The notes: generated by a model from the sequence alone, not told the origin. DNA of 29,543 nt from Verrucomicrobia subdivision 3 bacterium UBA7542 (GCA_002479245.1 DLMG01000341.1:3948-33490), one strand, 5' to 3'. Shown: positions 22,414 through 29,543, numbered from the stretch's first letter. Numbers and translations are program-made.

Positions 22414-22461
22414 ATGAATAATAAAACACTCATCCAAATTGGAGGTAATCTATGTCACTGA
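22414..22461 (+). other. Possible 15-codon leader ORF overlapping the next start
   Basis: ATG 22414 lies 33 nt after the palindrome, like the ATGs of other regulon genes, and opens a 15-residue frame (MNNKTLIQIGGNLCH) that ends across the ATG of the Thivi_2564-like gene at 22452. The GGAGG at 22441 serves the downstream gene. It may be a coupling leader peptide or a fossil of the promoter module. Weak evidence. Confidence 0.3.
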
Positions 22462-22649
22462 TTTCTCTCGCTGTCACTCTGATCGTCATCGGCGTGCTGC
22501 TCTGGCTGGTCAACACTTATATTCCGATGGACGGAAAGATTAAAAATATTCTCAACGTCGTCGTGGTGATCTGCGTCGTCGTGTGGCTGTTGTTTGCCTT
22601 CGGCATTCTCAATCACTCAGGCGACATCCGCGTCCCACGGATTGGGTAG
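22452..22649 (+). CDS. Thivi_2564-like small two-helix membrane protein
   Basis: 65 aa with two hydrophobic helices (about 2-22 and 33-53) and the signature LLWLVNTYIPMDGKIKNILN between them, which I recognise from the Thivi_2564 family of small membrane proteins found in many Proteobacteria and other phyla, often in stress-induced sets. Molecular role unknown. Strong Shine-Dalgarno GGAGG, 6 nt before the ATG. Co-transcribed with the DUF3309-like gene 36 bp downstream. Confidence 0.88.
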   Translation: MSLISLAVTLIVIGVLLWLVNTYIPMDGKIKNILNVVVVICVVVWLLFAFGILNHSGDIRVPRIG

Positions 22650-22685
22650 CCAAGCGAACCACATTTACACATTGAAAGGAACATT

Positions 22686-22841
22686 ATGTTAGGAACTATT
22701 CTATTGATTGTACTCATTCTGATGTTGCTCGGCGCACTCCCTACGTGGCCACATAGCAAGAGTTGGGGCTATTACCCGAGCGGCGGACTGGGCTTGCTGG
22801 TCGTTATTCTGCTCGCCCTCGTTTTGCTCGGCAGAATTTGA
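22686..22841 (+). CDS. DUF3309-family small membrane protein
   Basis: 51 aa: MLGTILLIVLILMLLGALPT, then WPHSKSWGYYPSGGLG, then LLVVILLALVLLGRI. The LPTWPHSxSWGYxPSGGLG core between two hydrophobic helices is the DUF3309 signature. AAAGGAA stands before the ATG. It follows the Thivi_2564-like gene and both belong to the same palindrome-controlled unit. Function unknown; in other bacteria the family is seen in stress-responsive contexts. The mini-element at 22861 lies just after the stop and could act as an RNA hairpin. Confidence 0.9.
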   Translation: MLGTILLIVLILMLLGALPTWPHSKSWGYYPSGGLGLLVVILLALVLLGRI

Positions 22842-22860
22842 GCCGGATAGGGGGCGTTTG

Positions 22861-22926
22861 TTCGCCCCGTGAAATACCAGTGGTGGTGGCGCCAGCACTT
22901 CTGCCCCGCCTATTTCACGGGGTGAG
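22861..22926. repeat. Palindrome-ended mini-element, copy F (intergenic)
   Basis: 66 bp, ttcgccccgtgaaata (22861-22876) to tatttcacggggtgag (22911-22926). The only clearly intergenic, independent copy, 19 bp after the DUF3309 stop. Each outer end has a substitution, and it is 1 bp shorter than the coding copies, which fits relaxed length constraint outside genes. Confidence 0.9.
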
Positions 22927-23030
22927 CCGAGAGGGATTGGCCGTTGAATGAATCGAATGCCAGACAAGAAATTCTGTCGAGCCAGTGTCAGGCCCCCGCC
23001 CGGAGAACGCTTTGATTCATGACAACTCCA

Positions 23031-23077
23031 ATGGGGGAAACACCCCATAGCGCCCACCCGGTTCTCCGTGCTTATAT
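23031..23077 (+). promoter_or_regulatory. Palindromic promoter, copy 8 (drives MlaA-hydrolase gene)
   Basis: ATGGGGGAAACACCCCATAG at 23031-23050 and TTATAT at 23072-23077. The ATG at 23084 is 34 nt after the palindrome and 7 nt after the hexamer, with no Shine-Dalgarno between. The palindrome is identical to the minus-strand copy 1. Confidence 0.7.
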
Positions 23078-23083
23078 CTCGCC

Positions 23084-25600
23084 ATGGTAGAACAACGATT
23101 TCTCTGCAGCCCGCAGTCAGCCGCCACACCACCGCTGCCGCCGGCGCCGGCGCCGAGCTTGAACCGGACCGGAATCGAAATCCATTGGGGGGAAGCGGAA
23201 GCCAAAACCGTTACGATTCGGCACCATTATAACGAAGCGGCCACGAAGGTGTGCTGCATCAATCCCGCAGGCGCGGGACCAGGTTGTCGGCAAGGACTCG
23301 ATGCGCAGCTTGCGTTGGACGCCCAAGCCCAAAAGGATTTTCCTCTCACGGCCGGAAAGGCGGGCGACTTGAAAACCCAACCGGACCGGAGAATTCGAAG
23401 TTCGGCGGCGGAGTTTGTCCGTCCCGGCCACAGCAACGTGGGTATTCCCGGCGCACTCGAAAAATCTTTGACTCCCGTCCTTCCGATGCTGCTGCGCCCG
23501 GGGACGGGCGCACTTCGTCCAGAACCGGCGCCGCTACCAAAGCGAGTTTTCAAACCGACTCTAAGTTTGGCGCTGGCATCGGTCTTGTTGTGCCTCTCGC
23601 CGTTCGCCCACGGGCAGGAACCGGCCGTTGGCTTCACGAGGCCGCCGGCAGCGGAGACCGTTGTTCTCCCCAAATCCGTCCCTGACCCCATCGAACCGTT
23701 CAATCGGGTGATGTGGAGCTTCAACAAGGGGCTTATGACCGACGTCATCAAGCCGAGCAGCAGGGTCTATCGGTTTGTCGTTGTGAAACCGGTCCGAACC
23801 GGAATCGGAAATTTTGGCAGGAACCTCACTTACCCGGGACGGGCGATCAACAATCTGCTCCAGGGAAAGTGGAACGGAGCGCGCGATGAATCCTACCGGT
23901 TCGTTTGCAATACCACCGTCGGGGTGGCTGGGATCTTCGATCCGGCGACCAAATGGAAGATTCCGAAATCGGACGCGGATTTTGGCCAGACGTTTGGCAA
24001 GTGGGGCTGGAAGCCGCAGTGCTTTTTGATGCTGCCGATTTATGGACCGAGCAACGAACGGGATACCCTCGGTCTGGCCGCTGACACAGCGGCCAATCCG
24101 CTGCTCTATATCGCTCCCTACAAATTCGTCGCGAGCAATCCGTTGACCTGGCTCGGCCCTTACAGCTGGTTCTGCTACACGGTCATGTATAACGATCTCA
24201 CCGACAGCGTGGGCGAATATGTGCGTTTCAGTCAGGCCGAGATGGACCCGTATTCCGAGATTCAGTACGCCTGGACATTCGCGCGAGAGAACCGGGTGGC
24301 GGATTTCCAGGTGAAGGGAAAACAGGACGAGGCCTCGCTGGAAACTCTCGAATCCGTCTTCTTCACCTTCAAAAACCCTGAATTCCCGAGCCACGGCAAG
24401 ACCCGGTCGGTTTTGATTCCGGCAACGGGCCGGAAATTAAAATTTACGTTTTGGCTGCAACCGGGAAAGGCGAACGTGGTTTACATTGTTCCCGGGCTGG
24501 GTTCGCATCGTCTGGCCGAAACCTCCCTGGCTCTGGCAGAGTTGGTTTACAGTAATGGCTTCTCCGCCGTGTGCGTCAGCAGCCCATTCAATTACGAGTT
24601 CATGGAGCACGCCTCGACGGTGGCGATGCCGGCTTATCTGCCGGTGGATGGGCACGACTTGCACGTCGCCCTCACCGAGATTGATCGCCGCTTGCATGCG
24701 TTGTATCCTGATCGGTTGGGCAACCGGGCATTGATGGGCTATTCCATGGGTGCATTCCAGTCTTTGTTCGTCGCGGCCACCGGACCGACGAATCAGTATT
24801 CCGTCAGGACCAAGGGGGCAGTGCTGCGTTTTCTTCAAGGGAAACAGGGCGTGAAAGAAGTGAGAATTGACCCCACCACGAATCAGTTGGCATTGATCAA
24901 CTTTGACCGCTACGTTGCCATCAATACCCCCGTTCGCCTGGCGCAAGGGATTTCCAAGCTGGACGAATTTTACCGGGCGCCCTTGGACTGGCCGGGCGCG
25001 GAGCGAGCCGACGACCTCGAAAATACATTTCTCAAGGTGGCCGCCTTGAGCAAACTCAGCCTCACGCCGCGATCCTCCCTGCCGTTCAGCGCCATCGAGT
25101 CCAAGTTTCTCATCGGCCTGACGTTTCGAATCATCCTGCGGGACATGATTTACAGCAGTCAGCGGCGAAATAATCAGGGAGTCCTGCAAGACCCGATCCG
25201 GAATTTCAGGCGCGAGCCGGTGTATCAGGAAATTCTTCAGTATTCCTACCAGGATTATTTTGAGAAGTTTGCGACTCCGTATTATCAGGCCCATGGAGTT
25301 GCCTCACCGACGGGGGAAGCGCTGGAAAAAGCCGGTGATTTACGGACGTATGACAACGGTCTGCGCGCCAACCCCAACATCCGCGTCATCGTCAATCAAA
25401 ACGATTTTCTCCTGACGGACGAAGACCTGGCCTGGCTCCATGCCACGTTTGCCCCGGAACAATTAACCGTCTTCCCACAAGGTGGTCACCTGGGAAATCT
25501 TTCCAATCCAGCAGTACAAAAGTCCATTTTGGCAGCACTGACGCCTATGAGGCCGCCCGATCCCAAACCTGAAGAGCCACCGAAGAATTTAGGCCCGTGA
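23084..25600 (+). CDS. MlaA/VacJ-alpha/beta-hydrolase fusion protein
   Basis: 838 aa from ATG 23084. The signal-peptide-like stretch is internal (about 163-184, LSLALASVLLCLSPFAHGQ), so M135 (ATG 23486, 704 aa) is an alternative start; the promoter geometry favours 23084. An MlaA/VacJ domain (about 200-395: DPIEPFNRVMWSFNK, KPVRTGIGNFGRNL, NNLLQGK) is linked to outer-membrane lipid transport between leaflets. A C-terminal alpha/beta-hydrolase domain (about 455-835) has the nucleophile elbow GYSMGAF with S554 and a late His in PQGGHLGNL. MlaA is normally a lipoprotein of about 250 aa; no lipobox Cys is seen here. The fusion suggests that phospholipid movement and hydrolysis are joined at the envelope (inference). 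Confidence 0.88.
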   Translation: MVEQRFLCSPQSAATPPLPPAPAPSLNRTGIEIHWGEAEAKTVTIRHHYNEAATKVCCINPAGAGPGCRQGLDAQLALDAQAQKDFPLTAGKAGDLKTQPDRRIRSSAAEFVRPGHSNVGIPGALEKSLTPVLPMLLRPGTGALRPEPAPLPKRVFKPTLSLALASVLLCLSPFAHGQEPAVGFTRPPAAETVVLPKSVPDPIEPFNRVMWSFNKGLMTDVIKPSSRVYRFVVVKPVRTGIGNFGRNLTYPGRAINNLLQGKWNGARDESYRFVCNTTVGVAGIFDPATKWKIPKSDADFGQTFGKWGWKPQCFLMLPIYGPSNERDTLGLAADTAANPLLYIAPYKFVASNPLTWLGPYSWFCYTVMYNDLTDSVGEYVRFSQAEMDPYSEIQYAWTFARENRVADFQVKGKQDEASLETLESVFFTFKNPEFPSHGKTRSVLIPATGRKLKFTFWLQPGKANVVYIVPGLGSHRLAETSLALAELVYSNGFSAVCVSSPFNYEFMEHASTVAMPAYLPVDGHDLHVALTEIDRRLHALYPDRLGNRALMGYSMGAFQSLFVAATGPTNQYSVRTKGAVLRFLQGKQGVKEVRIDPTTNQLALINFDRYVAINTPVRLAQGISKLDEFYRAPLDWPGAERADDLENTFLKVAALSKLSLTPRSSLPFSAIESKFLIGLTFRIILRDMIYSSQRRNNQGVLQDPIRNFRREPVYQEILQYSYQDYFEKFATPYYQAHGVASPTGEALEKAGDLRTYDNGLRANPNIRVIVNQNDFLLTDEDLAWLHATFAPEQLTVFPQGGHLGNLSNPAVQKSILAALTPMRPPDPKPEEPPKNLGP

Positions 25601-25604
25601 AAAC

Positions 25605-25727
25605 TGTAGCGCAGACATTCCTGTCTGCGGGTTCGCGGGACATTCTTGTCCCGCGTTTCCTGCGGAACGGCACGGATTGGCGACTGGAAAGTCGCCAGAA
25701 CCCGCAGACAGGAATGTCTGCGCTACA
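25605..25727. repeat. 123-bp multi-hairpin inverted repeat
   Basis: A 30-bp perfect inverted repeat (25605-25634 and 25698-25727, tgtagcgcagacattcctgt...) encloses two further hairpins: GCGGGAC-attctt-GTCCCGC (25635-25654) and GGCGACT-ggaa-AGTCGCC (25679-25696). It sits just after the MlaA-fusion stop and before the MFS gene, and could end transcription from the left or be a mobile REP/BIME-like unit. No T-run is seen. Confidence 0.9.
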
Positions 25728-25849
25728 TACCGGGTCAAGGGCGCAAGGCGCGTAAGTAGAGACAATCGAAAGGGCGCATCTCAATTTTCGATGACGGACG
25801 AACTTCTTCGGTTTACACTTCGGCACGGCAATGGTTAGCTTTGCAACCG

Positions 25850-27109
25850 ATGACAGTCACCGCCACGCGCAAGCAACTCTCGCCCGCCTGGGTTCTGTTC
25901 ATCCTCACCGGCCTCAACCTGTTCAATTACCTCGACCGCTACGTGCTCTCGGCGGTGTTGACGCCGATACAAAAAGAGCTCGGTCTCAGCGACAGCCAGG
26001 CCGGGGGTCTTGGGACAATATTCATGATCGGTTATTTCGTCACGTCGCCGGTTTTCGGCTGGCTGGGCGACCGTTGCTCGCGCAAATGGCTCATCGCTGC
26101 CGGCATTTTTGTCTGGAGTGTGGGCACAATCCTGACGGGGTTCGCAACGACGTTTGCGATGATGATTGCGTTTCGGCTACTCGTCGGACTTGGCGAAGCG
26201 AGCTATGCGACCATCAGTCCGAGCCTGATTTCCGACAGCTATGGTCCGGCGAAACGGAACAACGCACTGACGATTTTCTACGTTGCGATTCCAGTCGGCG
26301 CGGCGCTGGGCATGACCATAGGGGGACTGATCGCCGCGAAATGGGGCTGGCGACACGCGTTCATCTGGGCGGGCGCGCCGGGATTGCTCCTCGCGCTCGT
26401 GCTGCTGCCGTTTGCCGAATTGAAACGCGGCCAAGCCGAGGGCAAGACGGCCGAAGCGGCAAAGAAACCTTCCGTCCGCGACATCGTGAACCTCTTCCGC
26501 ATTCCGGAATACGTGCTCGTGGTGTTGGGCTACTCAGCCTACACGTTCGCGCTGGGCGCCTTCGGGATCTGGGGGCCGACGTTTCTACAGCGCGTTCACG
26601 GTGTGACCGTGGACAAGGCGGGTGAGTTTTTCGGCGCGGTGCTCGCGGTCGCCGGACTCGGTGGCACGATGATCGGAGGATTCGCGGCGACGGCGTGGCA
26701 GAAGCGCAATCGCGCGGGCTACGCCTGGACGCTGGGGCTTTCGGTGCTGGCGGCCGTGCCGCTCGCATTTGGCGCGTTCCTCGCCGGCTCGACGTTTTGG
26801 TCCATGTCGTTTCTGGCGGCGGCGATGTTCTTCCTCTTCCTGTCCACCGGACCGGTCAACACGCTCATCCTGGAAACCGCGCCGGTGAATCTTCGCGCCA
26901 GCGCCATGGCGATTTCGATTTTCATGATCCACCTGTTCGGCGACATATGTTCGCCAGTGATCGTCGGCTGGCTCTCCGAATCATTCGGCGGCAATTTGCA
27001 GAAGGCCGTTTTGATTTTACCCGTGGCGTTGATCGTGGCCAGCGCGCTTTGGCTGGCGCTCGCGTTGAAAACGAAGCGGGGCACCGCCCACAATTCCACG
27101 CCCGCATGA
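25850..27109 (+). CDS. MFS transporter, spinster-like
   Basis: 419 aa from ATG 25850 (a TTG at 25841 is possible). Twelve predicted membrane helices. Start of TM1 has LNLFNYLDRYVLSAVLTPIQ, the NYxDR pattern of spinster-type MFS proteins. Motif A between TM2 and TM3 is GWLGDRCSRKWL; TM4 has RLLVGLGEASYATISPSLISD; the second-half linker has KRGQAEGKTAEAAKKPS. Substrate unknown; the family includes lipid, sugar and organic-anion exporters. It has no palindromic promoter and is set off from the MlaA gene by the 123-bp inverted repeat, so it is probably its own transcription unit. Hairpins follow the stop. Confidence 0.92.
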   Translation: MTVTATRKQLSPAWVLFILTGLNLFNYLDRYVLSAVLTPIQKELGLSDSQAGGLGTIFMIGYFVTSPVFGWLGDRCSRKWLIAAGIFVWSVGTILTGFATTFAMMIAFRLLVGLGEASYATISPSLISDSYGPAKRNNALTIFYVAIPVGAALGMTIGGLIAAKWGWRHAFIWAGAPGLLLALVLLPFAELKRGQAEGKTAEAAKKPSVRDIVNLFRIPEYVLVVLGYSAYTFALGAFGIWGPTFLQRVHGVTVDKAGEFFGAVLAVAGLGGTMIGGFAATAWQKRNRAGYAWTLGLSVLAAVPLAFGAFLAGSTFWSMSFLAAAMFFLFLSTGPVNTLILETAPVNLRASAMAISIFMIHLFGDICSPVIVGWLSESFGGNLQKAVLILPVALIVASALWLALALKTKRGTAHNSTPA

Positions 27110-27579
27110 ATATATTTGCTGGTGGTGACGCAATTTGATTTTGAGGTAGGGTCATCGCGCTGCGATGACCGCGCCGCGTACAGCGGCGCCAAGGGAAGCA
27201 ATAAGGGCTGTTCCGCCCGCTGCGAGCTTGGGCCAAGAGCAAAGCGAAGGAGAAAGTGGTCGCTCAGGCAACTCGAACAAACCGGCCACTTGTCGGGTTC
27301 ACCCCCCCTTTCAACTTCTGCGCCATGCCGGTTGCACTCCCGGCGAATACCCTGATTTGAGGTTTGTGACTGCGCAGCGGCGGCGACGCATGGCGGTGCG
27401 GCAGCACCGCCACCACCGAATAACGACACTGCCCTCGCCAGATTTTGGCGGATGATTGACCGGATTTCTCGCGCCACACCAGAAGGCCGCGATTCACAGG
27501 CCCAGTCAGTCGGAGACGCAAGGTTTTACCTTTTTGCTTGCAGTGTTCCGACCGGCGTTTTCCTTCAGCCAATCGGAAA
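27110..27579. other. 470-bp intergenic region between convergent genes, with hairpins
   Basis: Two hairpins stand side by side: GGTCATCGC-gct-GCGATGACC (27150-27170) and GCGCCGC-gtaca-GCGGCGC (27171-27189). They may end transcription of the MFS gene. The rest (27200-27579) is low in coding signal on both strands; overlapping short frames have no domain and the region may hold degenerate repeats. Confidence 0.6.
27150..27189. terminator. Paired hairpins after the MFS gene, possible terminator
   Basis: Stems of 9 and 7 bp with short loops, 40 bp after the MFS stop. No poly-T follows, so the role as a terminator is inferred from position only. Confidence 0.45.
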
Positions 27580-29543
27580 TCACGGCGTCACCGCCCGATA
27601 GAATCGTTGATTGAGATTGGTTGCGGCGGCGTCGCGGAAATAGATTATGGGATTGGTGCCGACGAAATTGGTCAGCGTCAACCAGTTCACCAGATTTGTC
27701 GAAGCCTCTATCCGTCCGTTAACCCCCAGGGAAACTTGGAGGTTGAAATTCAGGCCATTGCTGGCCATGGGTTGCGGCACCGCAAAACCGAGTTGCAACT
27801 GGAACGTGTTGCTGGAAACGAAGCTCACGCTGTTGGTCGCCGACAGATTTGCCCCCAAATCCACCGCATACGCTTTCACCGTATTCGTCCCCGCCACCAG
27901 TGTCAATGCCACCGTCCAGTTCGTCCAGCCGTTGGTGCTGGTCGCCAAGCTCCAGGTCCCGCCGTTCAACTGATACCAGACATTGGTCACCCCCCAATTG
28001 TCGCTGGCCGTACCTTTCACATTTGCCAGCGCATTGGTCATCTTCTGGCCGGAAGTCGGCGCGGTAATGCTTAGCGTCGGCTTGGTCACGTCCGCGAAGG
28101 TCACTTGCAACGTCAGGTTCGAGGCCATCATAAATTGCACCGTAGCATTGTTGGTAATGCGTCCGCCAAGCCAGTTGGTTGAAATCGTCCAGTTGGTAAC
28201 GACAAAGCCGCTGGCGGGCGTGGCGGTCATGCTATAGTTCCGGCCAATCTCTAGCCACGCATTGCTGTAATTGGGTGAAATAGTTCCCAATCCCGTCGCT
28301 CTCACTGCCAGCAAATTCGTCACCACATATTGGAAGCTCACGCTTTTGGTCGTGGAAACGTTGCCGCTGGTGTCCACCGCATAGGCTTGCACCATATTGG
28401 TCCCCGGCACCAACGTCACTCCCACCGCCCAGTTCGTCCAATTGTTGATGTTCGTCGCCGAGTTCCAACCCAGGCCGTCGATTTGACACCACACGTTGCT
28501 GACCATCCAGTTGTCGCTGGCCGTCCCTTTGACGGTGAACGTCGCATTGCTCAACCGCTGGCCCGACGTCAGGTTGGTGATGCTCAACGTTGGCTTGATG
28601 GTGTCCACAAAGTTTGCCGTGAACGTCAAGTTCGACGCCATCGTGAATATCAGCGTCGCGTTGTTGGTCGTGAGGCTGCCCGTCCAGTTCGTAAACGCAA
28701 AGCCCGGTCCAGCGGTCGCGGTCATCGAATAGATGTTGCCGATCTGAAGCAACACGCCGTTGTAATTCGGGCTGACGATCCCCTTGCCATTGGTATGCAC
28801 CGTTAATACCGTGCTCAAGACGGCAACGAAACTCACGCTGTTGGTCGCCGAGATGTTGCCACTGGTGTCCACGGCGTAGGCTTGGATGGTGTTGGTGCCC
28901 GCAATCAGATTTACCACCGCCGTCCAGTTGACCCAGTTGTTCGTCGTCACCGTGTCCGTCCAAGCCGCGTTGTTCAACGAATACAACACGTTCGACACCG
29001 CCACATTGTCAGTGGCCGTGCCCGTGACCGTGAAGGCCGCGTTACTCCACAGTTGTCCTGGCGTCGGCGAGGTGATGATGTTGGTCGGCGGAACGGTTTC
29101 GATTGAACCGGCCACAATCAGCTCGGGATGGTTAGTCTGGTTATAAGTGCCGTCGCCCAATTCGCCATAGCCATTGTCGCCCATGGCCCACAGACTGCCG
29201 TCGCTCTTGAGCAACAGGCTGTGGTATTCTCCGGCGGCAATCGCCGTGACGTTGGTGGCCACAATCTGCTCTGGCTGGTTGGTCTGGTTGTAAGTGCCGT
29301 CGCCCAACTGGCCATAATAGTTGTCGCCCATGGCCCACAGACTGCCGTCGCTCTTGAGAAATAGGCTGTGGTCGCCTCCGGCGGCAATCGCCGTGACGTT
29401 GGTGGCCACAATCTGCTCTGGCTGGTTGGTGGTGTTGTAAGTGCCGTCGCCCAACTGGCCATACTCGTTGGTGCCCATGGCCCACAGGCTGCCGTCGCTC
29501 TTGAGCAACAGGCTGTGGTATTCTCCTGCGGCAATCGCCGTGA
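27580..29543 (-). CDS. Large secreted RCC1-repeat/Ig-like/InlB-repeat protein (C-terminal part, 5' end outside window)
   Basis: About 654 residues are visible; the reading frame stays open to the window edge, so signal peptide and start lie beyond. Order from the edge: at least three RCC1-type beta-propeller repeats of 49 aa (SLWAMGxNxYGxLGDGTYN); then alternating Ig/bacterial-repeat modules (TPTSGQ..N.T.TVKGTASDNW.VSNV) and divergent InlB-type B repeats (GKGIVSPNYNGxLLxIGxxYSMTATxxxGF.FTNW). The C-terminus (GRIEASTNLVNWLTLTNF, FRDAAATNLNQRFYRAVTP) is a Verrucomicrobia-style closing domain. A surface or secreted adhesion-like role is likely; no enzyme motif. The Asn/Thr-rich composition and repeat content differ from all neighbours. 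Confidence 0.88.
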   Translation of the reverse strand, partial: TAIAAGEYHSLLLKSDGSLWAMGTNEYGQLGDGTYNTTNQPEQIVATNVTAIAAGGDHSLFLKSDGSLWAMGDNYYGQLGDGTYNQTNQPEQIVATNVTAIAAGEYHSLLLKSDGSLWAMGDNGYGELGDGTYNQTNHPELIVAGSIETVPPTNIITSPTPGQLWSNAAFTVTGTATDNVAVSNVLYSLNNAAWTDTVTTNNWVNWTAVVNLIAGTNTIQAYAVDTSGNISATNSVSFVAVLSTVLTVHTNGKGIVSPNYNGVLLQIGNIYSMTATAGPGFAFTNWTGSLTTNNATLIFTMASNLTFTANFVDTIKPTLSITNLTSGQRLSNATFTVKGTASDNWMVSNVWCQIDGLGWNSATNINNWTNWAVGVTLVPGTNMVQAYAVDTSGNVSTTKSVSFQYVVTNLLAVRATGLGTISPNYSNAWLEIGRNYSMTATPASGFVVTNWTISTNWLGGRITNNATVQFMMASNLTLQVTFADVTKPTLSITAPTSGQKMTNALANVKGTASDNWGVTNVWYQLNGGTWSLATSTNGWTNWTVALTLVAGTNTVKAYAVDLGANLSATNSVSFVSSNTFQLQLGFAVPQPMASNGLNFNLQVSLGVNGRIEASTNLVNWLTLTNFVGTNPIIYFRDAAATNLNQRFYRAVTP
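29104..29543. repeat. Tandem 147-bp units encoding RCC1 repeats
   Basis: The string ccatggccca recurs at 29181, 29328 and 29475, exactly 147 bp apart, with near-identical DNA around it (cagactgccgtcgctcttga etc.). Each unit is 49 codons. The repeat array continues beyond the window. High DNA identity means recent expansion or gene conversion. Confidence 0.92.

Noticed and set aside
23117..23751. Several minus-strand frames opposite the N-terminal part of the MlaA fusion
   Set aside because: No domains or start context; the GC-rich sequence leaves all frames open here. This does mean that the coding status of 23084-23485 is itself uncertain.
25831..26625. 264-codon frame starting at ATG 25831
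   Set aside because: Out-of-frame shadow of the MFS transporter, basic and Arg-rich as expected from GC-rich antiframe translation.

Overview
The window looks like a chromosomal segment of a free-living Verrucomicrobia bacterium, most likely of the Pedosphaera/Limisphaerales (subdivision 3) type. This rests on recognised protein style, not on a search: a C-terminal VPDGG-type PEP-CTERM sorting signal, a large secreted RCC1/Ig-like protein ending in the FRDAAATNLNQRFYRAV style, and a dense set of hybrid histidine kinases. The DNA is fairly GC-rich. No rRNA, tRNA, CRISPR array or transposase was seen.

Positions 1-18012 are almost entirely signal transduction. A NarL-type pair (HisKA_3 kinase 1-996, LuxR-type regulator 1005-1682) is followed by two small membrane-protein genes. 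Then come a tandem-receiver protein (2789-3817), a hybrid kinase with two single-receiver proteins in 4-bp overlapping order (4010-6473), and a tight run of three giant hybrid kinases, a DivK-like receiver and a receiver-adenylate cyclase (6837-18012). In all there are five kinases and twelve receiver domains but no visible Hpt domain, and only one DNA-binding regulator. From 18013 to 20698 there is a receiver-gene remnant, an exopolysaccharide sugar transferase and a Gfo/Idh/MocA oxidoreductase. From 21034 to 25600 there are a PEP-CTERM protein, an orphan RelB-type antitoxin whose toxin gene appears cut and joined to a kinase fragment, two small membrane proteins (Thivi_2564-like and DUF3309-like), and an MlaA/VacJ-alpha/beta-hydrolase fusion. 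An MFS transporter (25850-27109) and the C-terminal part of a secreted repeat protein (27580-29543, minus strand) close the window.

Two repeat systems run through these genes. (1) A promoter module: an 18-bp perfect or near-perfect palindrome (ATGGGGTG-AA-CACCCCAT, followed by AG) occurs eight times, each time upstream of a gene and in the orientation of that gene, with a -10-like hexamer starting 21-23 nt after it. It links kinases, a receiver protein, an EPS sugar transferase, a PEP-CTERM protein, small membrane proteins and the MlaA fusion into one predicted envelope/stress regulon. In at least two cases the predicted transcription start falls on the ATG. (2) A palindrome-ended mini-element of about 66 bp occurs seven times (one inside another, one strongly diverged, one copied by segmental duplication). 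Four genes carry it in frame, always in the phase that reads SPREI...ISRGE, at loops or tails of signalling proteins: the DHp hairpin turn, the ATP lid, a PAS/PAC loop and a receiver tail. It resembles in concept the Rickettsia palindromic elements, but I know of no description of this family.

Segmental duplication has also copied promoters: about 650 bp including the promoter and PAS domain is shared by 3770-4410 and 6595-7250, and about 290 bp of the receiver-gene end plus promoter is shared by 3640-3925 and 18205-18505, where it now precedes the sugar transferase gene.
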